From JAUSIF01 sp963711595 (GTDB taxonomy: Bacteria > Pseudomonadota > Alphaproteobacteria > Rhizobiales > Xanthobacteraceae): a stretch of 64,000 nt of DNA. Below the pieces are notes generated by a model that was given only the letters and a program-made list of their open reading frames with translations, had not been told where the DNA came from and did no database searches. Shown one piece after another: positions 47,341 through 56,293 of this stretch. Every line of letters starts with the position of its first letter. Position 1 is the stretch's first letter. The translations under genes were made by a program, and so were the position numbers. The stretch spans positions 744,001 to 808,000 of the forward strand of contig CAVQER010000007.1 of NCBI GenBank assembly GCA_963711595.1, in the 5' to 3' direction.

Positions 47341-48290
47341 ACGGCGGCCTCCCCGGCGCTTCCGCCGGCCTTCCGATGGGGGAACGAGTCCGGTGAGGCG
47401 CTCATCTGAGCATGCAGCGACAGCAGTAACTCGCTCGCCGGCCGATTGGTGCGGTGGATGGCGAAGCTCCAGCCGCGGCGGGCGCTCTCGGCGCGAATGG
47501 CCGCGCGATGGCGTGCGACGCGCTCGATGTAGTCTGCCGCCCACACTTCGGCGCGGCCGACGGTGATCGAGCCTGCTCCCTCGGGCTCTTCAAACTCGAT
47601 GCGGCCGGAATAGGGGAATGTCTCTTCGGCCTCGTCCACGATCTGGATCGCGTGGCCGCCGGCGCCGTTGCCGCCGAGCGTCGCGATCGTCCCGGTCACT
47701 TCTGATGCGGGACTCCAGAAATCGCTCAGCAATACAACCTCGTCGCGCGATCCCGGACGGAAAGGCGGCGGCAGGCTTGGCGGCTCACCGGCGAAATGCA
47801 CGATCGAATCGGCCATGCGCTCGATCACCGCGCGGCTCGCGGTTGGGCGCATGATGCCGGGAATTCCGACCCGTTCGCCGCCGCGCACGAGCAATTCGCC
47901 GAGCGCGAACGCGAGCACGAGCGCACGGTCTCGCTTGGTCGGTCCGTCGCGCAACGACGTGAAGACCATCGATGGAGAACAGTCGGGCCAGATCCAGATC
48001 GTGTGTGCAGCTTCCCATTCGCGCTCGCGCACGAACAGGAGATCATCGCGCGCGGATCGTCGCCAATCGACGCGGCTCGCGGGTTCGCCGTCGACGAAGC
48101 GGCGGTACTGCCAGAAATTCTCGCCCGGGCCGGCGCGGCGGCGCCCGTGGATGCCGTGAAAGACCGACACGGCGACGCGTTGTGCCTCGAGGATGAGCCG
48201 CGGCATCGCTGCGACGAGGTGCGCCGCGTCATACGCGGTTGTACGAACCTCGCTCTGCGCCTCTCGCATCGTGGCGGGCGCGTTGCGCAC
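47337..48290 (-). CDS. DUF58 domain-containing protein (MoxR partner)
   Basis: Cytoplasmic VWA-like protein of 317 residues starting at a GTG. The DUF58 signature is GENFWQYRRFVDGEPASRVDWRRSARDDLLFVRERE, given by its key parts YRRFVDGEPASRVDWRRSA. The VWA-like segment IWPDCSPSM follows. DUF58 proteins always accompany MoxR ATPases. It starts three bases after the moxR stop and overlaps the next gene, so the order ATPase-DUF58-BatA/DUF4159-membrane protein is tightly coupled. Confidence 0.92.
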   Translation of the reverse strand: MRNAPATMREAQSEVRTTAYDAAHLVAAMPRLILEAQRVAVSVFHGIHGRRRAGPGENFWQYRRFVDGEPASRVDWRRSARDDLLFVREREWEAAHTIWIWPDCSPSMVFTSLRDGPTKRDRALVLAFALGELLVRGGERVGIPGIMRPTASRAVIERMADSIVHFAGEPPSLPPPFRPGSRDEVVLLSDFWSPASEVTGTIATLGGNGAGGHAIQIVDEAEETFPYSGRIEFEEPEGAGSITVGRAEVWAADYIERVARHRAAIRAESARRGWSFAIHRTNRPASELLLSLHAQMSASPDSFPHRKAGGSAGEAAV

Positions 48291-48293
48291 GGA

Positions 48294-49298
48294 CTAGCCG
48301 AGCCTCGCCTTTAAACGCCCGATGACGCCGGAGATCGTCTCGCCATCGGCCCGTGCCGCGTAAGTGAGCGCCATGCGGTGTTTCAGAACAGGCTCGGCGA
48401 GCGCGATCACGTCGTCGATCGAAGGCGCGAGACGCCCGTCGAGCAACGCACGGGCACGTACTGCCAGCATGAGTGCCTGGCTCGCGCGCGGGCTGGGACC
48501 CCAGGCGATGTGCTTCGTAACGTCGTCGACCTCGCCGATCGGGCGGGCGGAGCGCACGAGGCTCAGGATCGCCTCGACAACCGACTGGCCAACCGGAATG
48601 CGGCGAACGAGGCGTTGCGCGGCGAGCAAGTCGTCGGCGCTCATCGCCTGGCGCGGCTTCAACTCCTCGGTGCCGGTCGTGTCGAACAGAATGCGCCGCT
48701 CCGCGTCGCGGTCGGGATAGTAGACGTCGATTTCCATCAGGAAGCGGTCGAGCTGTGCTTCGGGGAGCGGGTAGGTGCCTTCCTGTTCGATCGGGTTCTG
48801 CGTCGAGAGCACATGAAACGGCCGCGGCAGGTCATGACGCTGACCCGCAATCGTCACGTGATATTCCTGCATCGCCTGCAATAGCGCCGACTGCGTGCGC
48901 GGGCTCGCACGGTTGATCTCGTCGGCCAGCAGAAGCTGGGCGAACACGGGACCCTTGATGAAACGGAAGGCACGCTTGCCGCTTGCGCTCTCTTCGAGCA
49001 CCTCGGAGCCGAGAATGTCCGAAGGCATCAGATCGGGGGTGAACTGAATGCGGCGCGCCTCGAGGCCGAGAACCGTCCCCATCGTGTCGACGAGCTTGGT
49101 CTTGGCGAGGCCCGGAACGCCGATCAGCAGCGCGTGCCCGCCAGCGAGCACGGTGATGAGCGCCTGCTCGACGACTGTTTCCTGACCGAAGATCACAGCA
49201 CCGATCGCGGCGCGGGCGGTGCGGACACTCGCCGCCGTAGATTCGGCGGCGCGGACGATTGCCTGGTCCAGGCTTTCAAAACTTTCGGTCTTCGACAT
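48294..49298 (-). CDS. MoxR-family AAA+ ATPase
   Basis: ATPase of 334 residues. Walker A is GVPGLAKTK, Walker B LLADEINRA, sensor 1 STQNP, followed by the MoxR-typical GTYPLPEAQLDRFLM. It belongs to the MoxR-proper group (different from CoxD at the other end of the window) that works with DUF58 and VWA membrane proteins as a chaperone-like system. It is the first gene of the operon and divergent from DUF1285. The client is not known. In the 196-base upstream gap a tandem CAATTCAGC (49320-49338) is the only visible repeat. Confidence 0.94.
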   Translation of the reverse strand: MSKTESFESLDQAIVRAAESTAASVRTARAAIGAVIFGQETVVEQALITVLAGGHALLIGVPGLAKTKLVDTMGTVLGLEARRIQFTPDLMPSDILGSEVLEESASGKRAFRFIKGPVFAQLLLADEINRASPRTQSALLQAMQEYHVTIAGQRHDLPRPFHVLSTQNPIEQEGTYPLPEAQLDRFLMEIDVYYPDRDAERRILFDTTGTEELKPRQAMSADDLLAAQRLVRRIPVGQSVVEAILSLVRSARPIGEVDDVTKHIAWGPSPRASQALMLAVRARALLDGRLAPSIDDVIALAEPVLKHRMALTYAARADGETISGVIGRLKARLG

Positions 49299-49494
49299 CC
49301 GATCCTCCGGTCACTTCGCCCAATTCAGCCAATTCAGCAGTGGATTCCTTGACACGAAACTCCGCCAGTCCGTCGCAATCAAGGCAAATCCCGTGCCGGT
49401 CCTGCAACGCACGCGGGGCTAGGCTATCCTCGAAAATCATGGGCTTTGGGCCTCCAGCATCACGAAATCGCGAGGCAGTAAGGCGGAGTGTCGC

Positions 49495-50073
49495 ATGAGC
49501 AAAGCAGGTTCGCAGATGCTCAATTCGCTCGCCGCGGAGTTGAGGAGAACCCGGACGCCGCCGCCTGTCCACCTCTGGGATCCGCCATTCTGCGGCGACA
49601 TCGACATGCGCATCGCGTCGGACGGGACTTGGCACTATCAAGGAAGCCCGATCGGCCGAGCTGCGATGGTCCGGCTGTTCGCGTCAGTGCTGAAACGAGA
49701 GGCCGACAAGTACTTCCTGGTGACGCCGGTGGAAAAGCTGGGAATAAAGGTCGACGACGCGCCGTTCCTCGCGGTCGCGCTTGATACACGCAACCAAACG
49801 CAGGATCGGACCCTCGTGTTCCGCACCAATGTCGACGACGCGGTGACCTGCGACACCGAGCACCGACTGCGCTTCGAGCCGGAGGCGAAGACGGGCGGCA
49901 TCAAGCCGTATCTCCACGTGCGACGCAATCTGTGGGCGCTGGTGACACGCTCGCTGTTTCTCGATCTCGTCGCGCTCGGAGAAGTGCGCGAGTGGGATGG
50001 GCGCCGGATGTTTGGACTGGCGTCAGCCGGTCAATTCTTTCCGATGGCGCCGGCGGAAGCGGTGAGCGGATGA
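49495..50073 (+). CDS. DUF1285 domain-containing protein
   Basis: Protein of 192 residues, DUF1285. The family reads PPVHLWDPPFCGDIDMRIASDGTWHYQGSPIGR, key parts HLWDPPFCGDIDM and WHYQGSPI. It is likely cytoplasmic, with no signal or membrane segment. The function is unknown. It starts a run in which each gene overlaps the next (nudL, DUF6111, cca). Confidence 0.9.
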   Translation: MSKAGSQMLNSLAAELRRTRTPPPVHLWDPPFCGDIDMRIASDGTWHYQGSPIGRAAMVRLFASVLKREADKYFLVTPVEKLGIKVDDAPFLAVALDTRNQTQDRTLVFRTNVDDAVTCDTEHRLRFEPEAKTGGIKPYLHVRRNLWALVTRSLFLDLVALGEVREWDGRRMFGLASAGQFFPMAPAEAVSG

Positions 50074-50729
50074 TGAGATCGAGCGCCGCCGTGCAGCATC
50101 CGGAGCCGGTGATCGAGTTCGTGCGCCGCGCACGGGAACGGCTGTTGCCGGTTGCGCCCGCGGTCGGCGATGCCGCGGTCCCGACGAGCGGGGACCACGT
50201 GCTTGCGCCCGAGCTTGCCGACATCGTCAGGAGTTCGCCATCGCTCCCGGCGGCGGTCCTCGTGCCGGTGATTGCGCGCGATGCGCCGACGATCCTGCTT
50301 ACCCAGCGCTCGGCGGCGCTGCCGGTTCATGCGGGGCAGATTTCCTTTCCCGGCGGCAAGCTCGATGCCGCAGATCCCGACCCGCTGGCGACGGCATTGC
50401 GCGAAGCGGAGGAGGAGATCGGGCTCGACGCGGGATTCGTCGATCCGCTTGGGTATCTCGACCCGTATCTCTCGGGCACCGGCTTCCGAATCGTGCCGGT
50501 CGTCGCGTTGATCTCGCCCGCGTTTCATCTCGTGCTCAATCCCGCGGAGGTAGATGAGGCCTTCGAGGTACCGCTGAAATTCCTGATGACGCCCGACAAC
50601 CATGCCCGGCACAGCCGGGAATGGAAGGGCGTGCAACGCAGCTTCTATGCAATGCCCTATGGCGAGCGCTACATCTGGGGAATCACGGCGGGGATTCTCC
50701 GCAAGCTTTACGAGCGGCTGTACGGATAA
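50070..50729 (+). CDS. Nudix CoA pyrophosphatase NudL
   Basis: Nudix hydrolase of the CoA-diphosphatase group, 219 residues, cleaving CoA to 4'-phosphopantetheine and 3',5'-ADP. The group motif LLTQRSAALPVHAGQISFPGGKLD (key QRSAALPVHAGQ and SFPGGK) and the Nudix box GGKLD...REAEEEIGL are intact. The ATG at 50070 overlaps the TGA of DUF1285. The same arrangement before cca is common in Hyphomicrobiales. Confidence 0.9.
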   Translation: MMRSSAAVQHPEPVIEFVRRARERLLPVAPAVGDAAVPTSGDHVLAPELADIVRSSPSLPAAVLVPVIARDAPTILLTQRSAALPVHAGQISFPGGKLDAADPDPLATALREAEEEIGLDAGFVDPLGYLDPYLSGTGFRIVPVVALISPAFHLVLNPAEVDEAFEVPLKFLMTPDNHARHSREWKGVQRSFYAMPYGERYIWGITAGILRKLYERLYG

Positions 50730-50992
50730 TGGCACGCACGATTCTCACCGAGCTTCTTCTTTTCTTTGTGCCGTTCGCACTCTATGCGCTCGTACTCTAT
50801 GCGAGCCAGCGCGACGCGCGTGAGAAGGAACATTGGCCCGCGCGTCGGGTTGCTTCGCTTGCGATCGCGGGATTTGTGCTGGTCATCGGCGGATTGCTCT
50901 ATTTCGCGCATTTCGGCCGCGCGCCAACTACCGGGGTCTACGAGCCGGCGCGGTACGAAGACGGCAAACTCATCCCGGGCCGGATCAAATGA
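50729..50992 (+). CDS. Small two-segment membrane protein (DUF6111)
   Basis: Protein of 87 residues with two hydrophobic segments (about 8-24 and 45-63) and a C-terminal GVYEPARYEDGKLIPGRIK, which fits DUF6111. The ATG overlaps the nudL TAA (TAATG). It is conserved between nudL and cca in related bacteria. The function is unknown. Confidence 0.82.
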   Translation: MARTILTELLLFFVPFALYALVLYASQRDAREKEHWPARRVASLAIAGFVLVIGGLLYFAHFGRAPTTGVYEPARYEDGKLIPGRIK

Positions 50993-52266
50993 GCCGCGAG
51001 GAAGCGGCGTCGTTCCTCTCGCCCGAGCGCGCACCCTGGTTGCGAAGCGGGCCGCTTGCGAAACTTCTCGCGGCGCTCGATGCCGACGGTGAGGAAGCGC
51101 GCGTCGTCGGTGGCGCCGTTCGCAACACCTTGCTCGACCTGCCGACAGGCGACGTCGATGTGGCCACGACCGCGCAGCCGAACGTCGTGGTGCAACGGGC
51201 AAAGGAAGCGGGTTTCCACGCCGTGCCGACCGGCATCGAGCACGGAACGGTCACGGTCGTCGTGCACGATGTGCCCTTTGAAGTGACTACGTTGCGTCAG
51301 GACATCGAGACCGATGGCCGGCATGCGAAAGTCCGATTTGGCCGCGACTGGAAGTCGGACGCCGAGCGGCGCGACTTCACGATCAATGCGCTGTTTGCGA
51401 GTCGCGATGGCAAGCTTTTCGATTTCGTCGGCGGGCTCAAGGATATCGAGGCAAGGCGCGTTCGCTTCATCGGTGATCCGGCGCAGCGGATCGCGGAAGA
51501 CTATCTGAGGGTTTTACGCTTCTTCCGGTTTCACGCGGGCTACGCGGAAGGGTTGCCGGACGCGGCCGGCCTTTCAGCCTGCATCCGCGCGAAGGAAAAT
51601 CTCGGCCAACTGTCGCGCGAGCGCGTGCGCAACGAGTTGATGAAGCTCCTGCTCGCGCCGCGGACGGTGCCGACGCTCGCGGTAATGGGGGAGGTGGGCA
51701 TCTTGGCCGACGTGCTGGGCGGCGTTCCTCATCTCGCGAGCCTCAGCAACATGATCAAGGCGGAAGCGCATCTCGGCTTCGAGCCCGACGCGACGCGCCG
51801 CCTCGGCGCACTTGCGGTTTGGGTTCGGGAAGACGCCGACCGGCTCCGTGAGCGGTTGCGGCTCACGAACGAGGAGCACAGACGGCTGCGCTCCATGGCG
51901 GAACATTGGTGGCAGATTTCGCCGGAGATGGGCCCGGTGGCGCGCCGCGCCGTGATTTATCGTATTGGGCCCGAGGCCTATCGCGAGCGCGGCGTGCTCG
52001 CTTTTTCCCGCTCTCAAGAGAAAGTCGACGACGCGGGTTGGCAGGAGCTGATCGCCTTGCCGAACGAATGGACGGCGCCGAAGTTTCCGCTTGCGGCGAA
52101 AGACTTCATCGAGCGGGGCATGGAAAAGGGGCCGTTGCTTGGAGCAGCACTCGCGATCGCCGAGACTTCGTGGATCGACAGCGGGTTCCCGGAAGAAAAC
52201 CATGCGCTGCAGGCGATCCTCGGCTGGGCGATCGAGGAAGCGCTGAAACAACAGGTTCAGCGGTAA
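50989..52266 (+). CDS. cca: CCA tRNA nucleotidyltransferase
   Basis: Class II tRNA nucleotidyltransferase adding or repairing the 3' CCA end, 425 residues. The NTase motif is RVVGGAVRNTLLDLPTGDVDVATTA (key VVGGAVRN and DVDVAT, with the two metal-binding Asp). Motif B is the RRDFTINAL region; motif C is ED[YH]LR (AEDYLRVLRFFRFHA). The ATG overlaps the DUF6111 stop. Later C-terminal domain is alphaproteobacterial type. Confidence 0.95.
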   Translation: MSREEAASFLSPERAPWLRSGPLAKLLAALDADGEEARVVGGAVRNTLLDLPTGDVDVATTAQPNVVVQRAKEAGFHAVPTGIEHGTVTVVVHDVPFEVTTLRQDIETDGRHAKVRFGRDWKSDAERRDFTINALFASRDGKLFDFVGGLKDIEARRVRFIGDPAQRIAEDYLRVLRFFRFHAGYAEGLPDAAGLSACIRAKENLGQLSRERVRNELMKLLLAPRTVPTLAVMGEVGILADVLGGVPHLASLSNMIKAEAHLGFEPDATRRLGALAVWVREDADRLRERLRLTNEEHRRLRSMAEHWWQISPEMGPVARRAVIYRIGPEAYRERGVLAFSRSQEKVDDAGWQELIALPNEWTAPKFPLAAKDFIERGMEKGPLLGAALAIAETSWIDSGFPEENHALQAILGWAIEEALKQQVQR

Positions 52267-52305
52267 CAAGCCGGGCGCGAACCGCGTATCCTGTCAGGCG
52301 ACGCT

Positions 52306-52812
52306 ATGATGGAGCAGGGCATGCGGCGTTTCTGGCGTGGACTAGCGATCTTGCTGATCGGGGCGGTTCTCGGCACGGGCTTCGGCTTCGCGCTCGGGAT
52401 CTTCTTCTTTCCCTACCTATTCGCGCCGCCGCCAGCGGCCGAGCGCCTGAGCGAGGTCGATCGTTCCGCGCTGGTTGCCACCGGCACCTTCATCCACGCA
52501 AAACCGTCCGACCCCGTGCACTGGGGCCGCGGCAAGGTCAGCGTTTACGAGAAGGCCGTATTCCTCGAGCCGGACTTCGAAGTCGGGCCGGGACCGAAGT
52601 ATCACGTCTATCTCGTGCCAAAGGCGGGGGTACGTGAAAACGATGTCGCGCAGACGATGTTCGTCGACCTTGGACGGCTCCGCTCGTTCAAAGGTAGCCA
52701 GCGCTACGAGATTCCAACCGGCGTCGATCTCGCGAAATTTCCGAGCGTCGTGATTTGGTGCGAGGCGTTCTCGGTGCTGATTTCGCCGGCGGATTTGAGC
52801 CTGGCTAAGTGA
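52306..52812 (+). CDS. DM13-domain membrane-anchored protein
   Basis: Protein of 168 residues with an N-terminal anchor (about 12-40) and a DM13 domain (about 55-165) containing TGTFIHAKPSDPVHWGRGKVSVYE and GPKYHVYLVPKAG (key FIHAKPSD and YHVYLVP). DM13 domains have a conserved Cys (here VIWCEAF) and are proposed to act in redox or electron transfer. The start could also be the ATG at 52321. In the gap to 53025 a GGCCGC/GCGGCC stem (52815-52834) is the only structure; a T-tract is lacking. Confidence 0.85.
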   Translation: MMEQGMRRFWRGLAILLIGAVLGTGFGFALGIFFFPYLFAPPPAAERLSEVDRSALVATGTFIHAKPSDPVHWGRGKVSVYEKAVFLEPDFEVGPGPKYHVYLVPKAGVRENDVAQTMFVDLGRLRSFKGSQRYEIPTGVDLAKFPSVVIWCEAFSVLISPADLSLAK

Positions 52813-53024
52813 GTGGCCGCGCGCGACAGCGGCCGACTTGGCTTGCAAAATGCGTTGTTTCCTCTCGTTCCCATCACTGTTGCAGATTCAGCACAGTCCG
52901 GCGCAGGCAATGAAAGCGCGATATTTTGATGATGGCAGGGGTACCGCCTAGACCTAGCATGGTCTGCGCAAGAGGGCTCATGCGCCGGTGAGGCGCCTGC
53001 CAACTCCCGAGAGGTTGTTGGGAA

Positions 53025-54530
53025 ATGCGCAGGGGGGGAGTTCGGGTCGCATCAATTGCGGCCGCGGTCGTGGGTGTGTGCCTGCTCGCGGGCGCACTCC
53101 TATTTCCTCCCAAATCGGTCCTTCGAGAACTAGCTCGGCACCTGCCTTGGCGCGCCGCGCCAGCCAATCCCCTTGCAGGCGTCGCCGTCGCCGATCGGCC
53201 GGTCGCGGGGGCTCTGCGCGAAATGATTTCCGTCGAGCTCGAGCGCGTCGCCATGCATCCGAGCACGCGGGCGGCGGTCCACAATTTTTATCGCGACAGA
53301 GGTTTTGCTCCTCTTTGGACCAATGGCGGAATCGTCAACGCGCGAGCTGAGTCGGCGATCGAATATCTGCGAGGCGTCCACGCCGAGGGTCTCGACCCCG
53401 CCGACTATCCGACGCCAGCGTTTCAGACCATCGCCGATCCAAGAGGATTGGCCGCTGCCGAGGTCCAGCTAACTCATTCCTTGTTGCGCTTGGTGCGGGA
53501 CGCGCGCGGGGGCCGCATCGAGCTGGTCAAAGCCGATCGCAGCATTGGCTATCAGTTCAGAGCGCCGCGCAGTGCGGATGTGCTCGCGGCGGTCAGCAAG
53601 ACCTCCGACTTGAAGGGGCTGTTGGATTCCTTCCAGCCGGCGCATGCCGGCTACCGGGCTCTCAAGACCAGGCTTGCCGAGTTGCGCTCGGGGACGCTTC
53701 AGCGGGATGGCGTTCTGGACGCTCGACGCATGCCGCCGCTCACCCTTCCTGAGGATGTGCTCATCGCAAACCTTGAGCGTTGGCGCTGGATGCCGCGCGA
53801 CTTGGGCCCTTCGCACGTGACCGTGAACATTCCTGACTTCAGCCTGGAGCTGGTCCGCGACGGGCGAGCGGTGTTTCGCGCGAACGTAGTTGTCGGACAG
53901 CCGTCATGGGCGACGCCGATGATGAGCTCCGACATGACTTCGATCACTGTCAATCCGGTCTGGAACGTGCCGCAGGCAATCGTCGACCAGGAACTTCTGC
54001 CGATGGTGCGGAACGACGCGGCCTTCGCCAAGCGCATCGGATTGCAGGTGGTGGAGCGCGAGGACGGCAGTGTCCGGATGTACCAGGCCCCGGGCGATCT
54101 GAATGTGCTCGGCCGTCTCCGGTTCAACTTCCCGAACCGCTTCGCCGTCTACCAGCACGATACGTCAGAGCCGTTCCTCTTCGACCTTGCGTCGCGCGCC
54201 AACAGTCATGGCTGCATTCGGGTGCAACGGGCCACAGAGTATGCCGCCGCGCTGTTGTCGATTGCGCGACCTGATGAGGACTTCAACCCGCCGCGACTAA
54301 GAGCGCTACGCGGCGACAATGAGATTGAGATCGATTTTGCCAAGCCGATCCCCGTGCATCTCACCTATCAAACGGCGTTCGTCGACGACGCGGGACACCT
54401 CGTCGTGCGCGACGATATTTATCGCCATGACGTCCGGCTGGTGCGTGCGCTGAGACGCGCCAAGGAAGAGGTCGCGTCAGTCAGCCGGTCGCCAGCTGAA
54501 TCCGCGCAGAGCCAGGAACCAACGAGGTAA
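53025..54530 (+). CDS. YcbB-type L,D-transpeptidase
   Basis: Peptidoglycan cross-linking enzyme (YkuD catalytic domain), 501 residues. An N-terminal membrane segment (about 8-26) anchors it in the inner membrane. Residues about 80-250 are the YcbB scaffold domain (VHNFYRDRGFAPLWTNGG, LPEDVLIANLERWRW). The catalytic motif SHGCIR is at 394-399 with nucleophile Cys397. It forms 3-3 cross-links or attaches proteins to peptidoglycan in the periplasm. It is the first gene of a four-gene exported set, with only five bases to the next gene. Attachment of a neighbour's product to peptidoglycan is possible but unproven. Confidence 0.92.
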   Translation: MRRGGVRVASIAAAVVGVCLLAGALLFPPKSVLRELARHLPWRAAPANPLAGVAVADRPVAGALREMISVELERVAMHPSTRAAVHNFYRDRGFAPLWTNGGIVNARAESAIEYLRGVHAEGLDPADYPTPAFQTIADPRGLAAAEVQLTHSLLRLVRDARGGRIELVKADRSIGYQFRAPRSADVLAAVSKTSDLKGLLDSFQPAHAGYRALKTRLAELRSGTLQRDGVLDARRMPPLTLPEDVLIANLERWRWMPRDLGPSHVTVNIPDFSLELVRDGRAVFRANVVVGQPSWATPMMSSDMTSITVNPVWNVPQAIVDQELLPMVRNDAAFAKRIGLQVVEREDGSVRMYQAPGDLNVLGRLRFNFPNRFAVYQHDTSEPFLFDLASRANSHGCIRVQRATEYAAALLSIARPDEDFNPPRLRALRGDNEIEIDFAKPIPVHLTYQTAFVDDAGHLVVRDDIYRHDVRLVRALRRAKEEVASVSRSPAESAQSQEPTR

Positions 54531-54535
54531 CCACA

Positions 54536-56293
54536 ATGAACAAGCGGGATGACGGAGCGAAATGCCAACCTGCGTGGCGCCGCTGTTTGCTTGCTTCGAC
54601 GCTGCTCTCGGCCGTGTGGGTCGCACAGGCAGATGGGGCGAGCGCGGCCGACATTCTTCCTGGAAGGGTCCCGGTGCAGGTTGGGGCCGACAGCTCGGTA
54701 CTCTGCACATTTTGGACCGGCCTCGGCGCGGAGGAGTACTTCTTCCTGGCCGATCCCGACGGCGATCCTATGCCAGTGAGCGCGTGGCTGCGGTGGGGAG
54801 ATCCGAAGGAGCTCGTCGACCTGTTCGAGACGCTCTACGGTTTCGCCTGGATGACGTCCAAGCAAGGGCTCGATTGGCTCAGATCGCCCGCGGGCGTCGC
54901 GTGGCTCGAATCCGATCCCGGAAAAGCCTGGAAGGGCGCGATGGCTCGGACCTATTCCACGTCGACGACCGACGCACCCTCGAGCGTGGAGTACGTAAAG
55001 ATCTGCTCCACCTATGGAGCCGGATTCTTCTACATCCCGGGAACGGATATTTGCCTGAAGGTGGGCGATTACATTCGCTCGCCAATCGCGGCCAACGGCG
55101 AGCCGAAAGATTATGGAGAACTGCGGACGTACGTGAACAACCAATTTACGCGCCTGGCAGGCTTTACGTTCGGCAAGCCGACAACGGACGTTGAGTGGTC
55201 CCCGACGTTCAGGCTGCAGCGCTCCTTCGGCGATGGCCCGTCGTCCACGGAGAGCCGTCGTTCTGTCGGCGAGTCGCCAACGGAGGGTCGCGTCAGGATT
55301 TCCCGTTCTTTCGGCGACGGTCCGTCGAGCCCTCTGAGCGGCGATGATCCGCTGAAGACCTTTGCAGAGATAATCTCCGGGAAGGGCGTCTCGGGAGTGC
55401 CGCAAGCGGCCCAATCCTCAGCACCCAGCCCCACGACCCAAACGAAGGGCCCAGAAAAAGGCGCCGCAAAGGCCCCGGCGCAGACAACCGGTCAACAGAA
55501 AGGACCGGCAGCGAAGGGCGGCAAAGCGCAGGAGGCGAAGTCTGCTGAGGAGGGCGTCAAGATTCACTTCAAGGTGAATCAGGCGATGCTCGAGAAATCT
55601 GAAGTCGGGCCGCCTTTGGCCGGTCAGCACGTTCAGATTTATCCAGCGGGTGACGAACCGGAGTTGCCTTCAGACGCGACGCGTAGCGCGGCGCTGGAAA
55701 ACGCTGCGCACAATCAAGACGCTGCACGATGCGTAACCAACGCGAGCGGGACATGCACGACGAGTCTCCAGCTCGGCGCTGAGGTCGACTACGGATTTCC
55801 GAAGAAGCAGGCCGGATTGCGCCTCAATCTTGACTACAAGACTGACCAGTTGACCCAGGTCGATTACAAGCTCCAGAGCGACTGGCAGATCGGGGGAAAT
55901 TACACCGCGCGACTGCAACTTCGCAATTACGACAGCTGGGTTGGGGAAACAAATCCGCAGCAGCCGAAGCACGATTTCTCGCAGCTGAACAGCGATGGAC
56001 TGAACTTCCGGTCAAACTATTTCAGGGTCGGGGGGATGGAATACGTCCAGCTCAATTCCATCTCGCTCGGCAACAACGGCAAGACACGCGAGCAGATCGA
56101 CGAGATCGTCAGGACATACCTAGACAAATTTCCCCAGCTTGGCGTGAAGATCACGTTCGAGGGCAACATCTGCCGCCTCGAGCTGCCTGGCCCCTGGATC
56201 GATGACATAAAGTCCGCGACGCGACCCGGCGGCGGCATTCCCACCGCTGCGATCTCGCTGCGCATGAACCAGCCGCGGGGAGCATCACGATGA
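54536..56293 (+). CDS. Exported protein with porin signature, WL repeats and low-complexity linker
   Basis: Protein of 585 residues with a signal peptide ending near ASAAD (about 38). Residues 103-135 contain four Trp-centred units, W105, W114, W123 and W132, exactly nine residues apart. Residues 153-200 closely resemble the N-terminus of alphaproteobacterial Porin_2 proteins (VKICSTYGAGFFYIPGTD-CLKVG), including the cysteine pair, but no 16-strand barrel follows. Residues 228-265 hold two RSFGDGPSS copies and a variant. Residues 290-335 are a Lys/Ala/Gln/Pro-rich linker. The C-terminal about 240 residues are of unknown family, with RCVTNASGTCTTSL and two Cys, perhaps an Ig-like fold. It overlaps the protease gene by four bases. 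No homologue is known to me with this architecture. Confidence 0.8.
   Translation: MNKRDDGAKCQPAWRRCLLASTLLSAVWVAQADGASAADILPGRVPVQVGADSSVLCTFWTGLGAEEYFFLADPDGDPMPVSAWLRWGDPKELVDLFETLYGFAWMTSKQGLDWLRSPAGVAWLESDPGKAWKGAMARTYSTSTTDAPSSVEYVKICSTYGAGFFYIPGTDICLKVGDYIRSPIAANGEPKDYGELRTYVNNQFTRLAGFTFGKPTTDVEWSPTFRLQRSFGDGPSSTESRRSVGESPTEGRVRISRSFGDGPSSPLSGDDPLKTFAEIISGKGVSGVPQAAQSSAPSPTTQTKGPEKGAAKAPAQTTGQQKGPAAKGGKAQEAKSAEEGVKIHFKVNQAMLEKSEVGPPLAGQHVQIYPAGDEPELPSDATRSAALENAAHNQDAARCVTNASGTCTTSLQLGAEVDYGFPKKQAGLRLNLDYKTDQLTQVDYKLQSDWQIGGNYTARLQLRNYDSWVGETNPQQPKHDFSQLNSDGLNFRSNYFRVGGMEYVQLNSISLGNNGKTREQIDEIVRTYLDKFPQLGVKITFEGNICRLELPGPWIDDIKSATRPGGGIPTAAISLRMNQPRGASR

Noticed and set aside
49320..49338. 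Tandem CAATTCAGC as a repeat or operator
   Set aside because: Only two copies, next to no clear promoter; could be chance.
49276..49440. A 54-codon minus-strand frame upstream of moxR
   Set aside because: It overlaps the moxR start by 23 bases, has a poorly spaced ribosome site and matches no family; probably chance.
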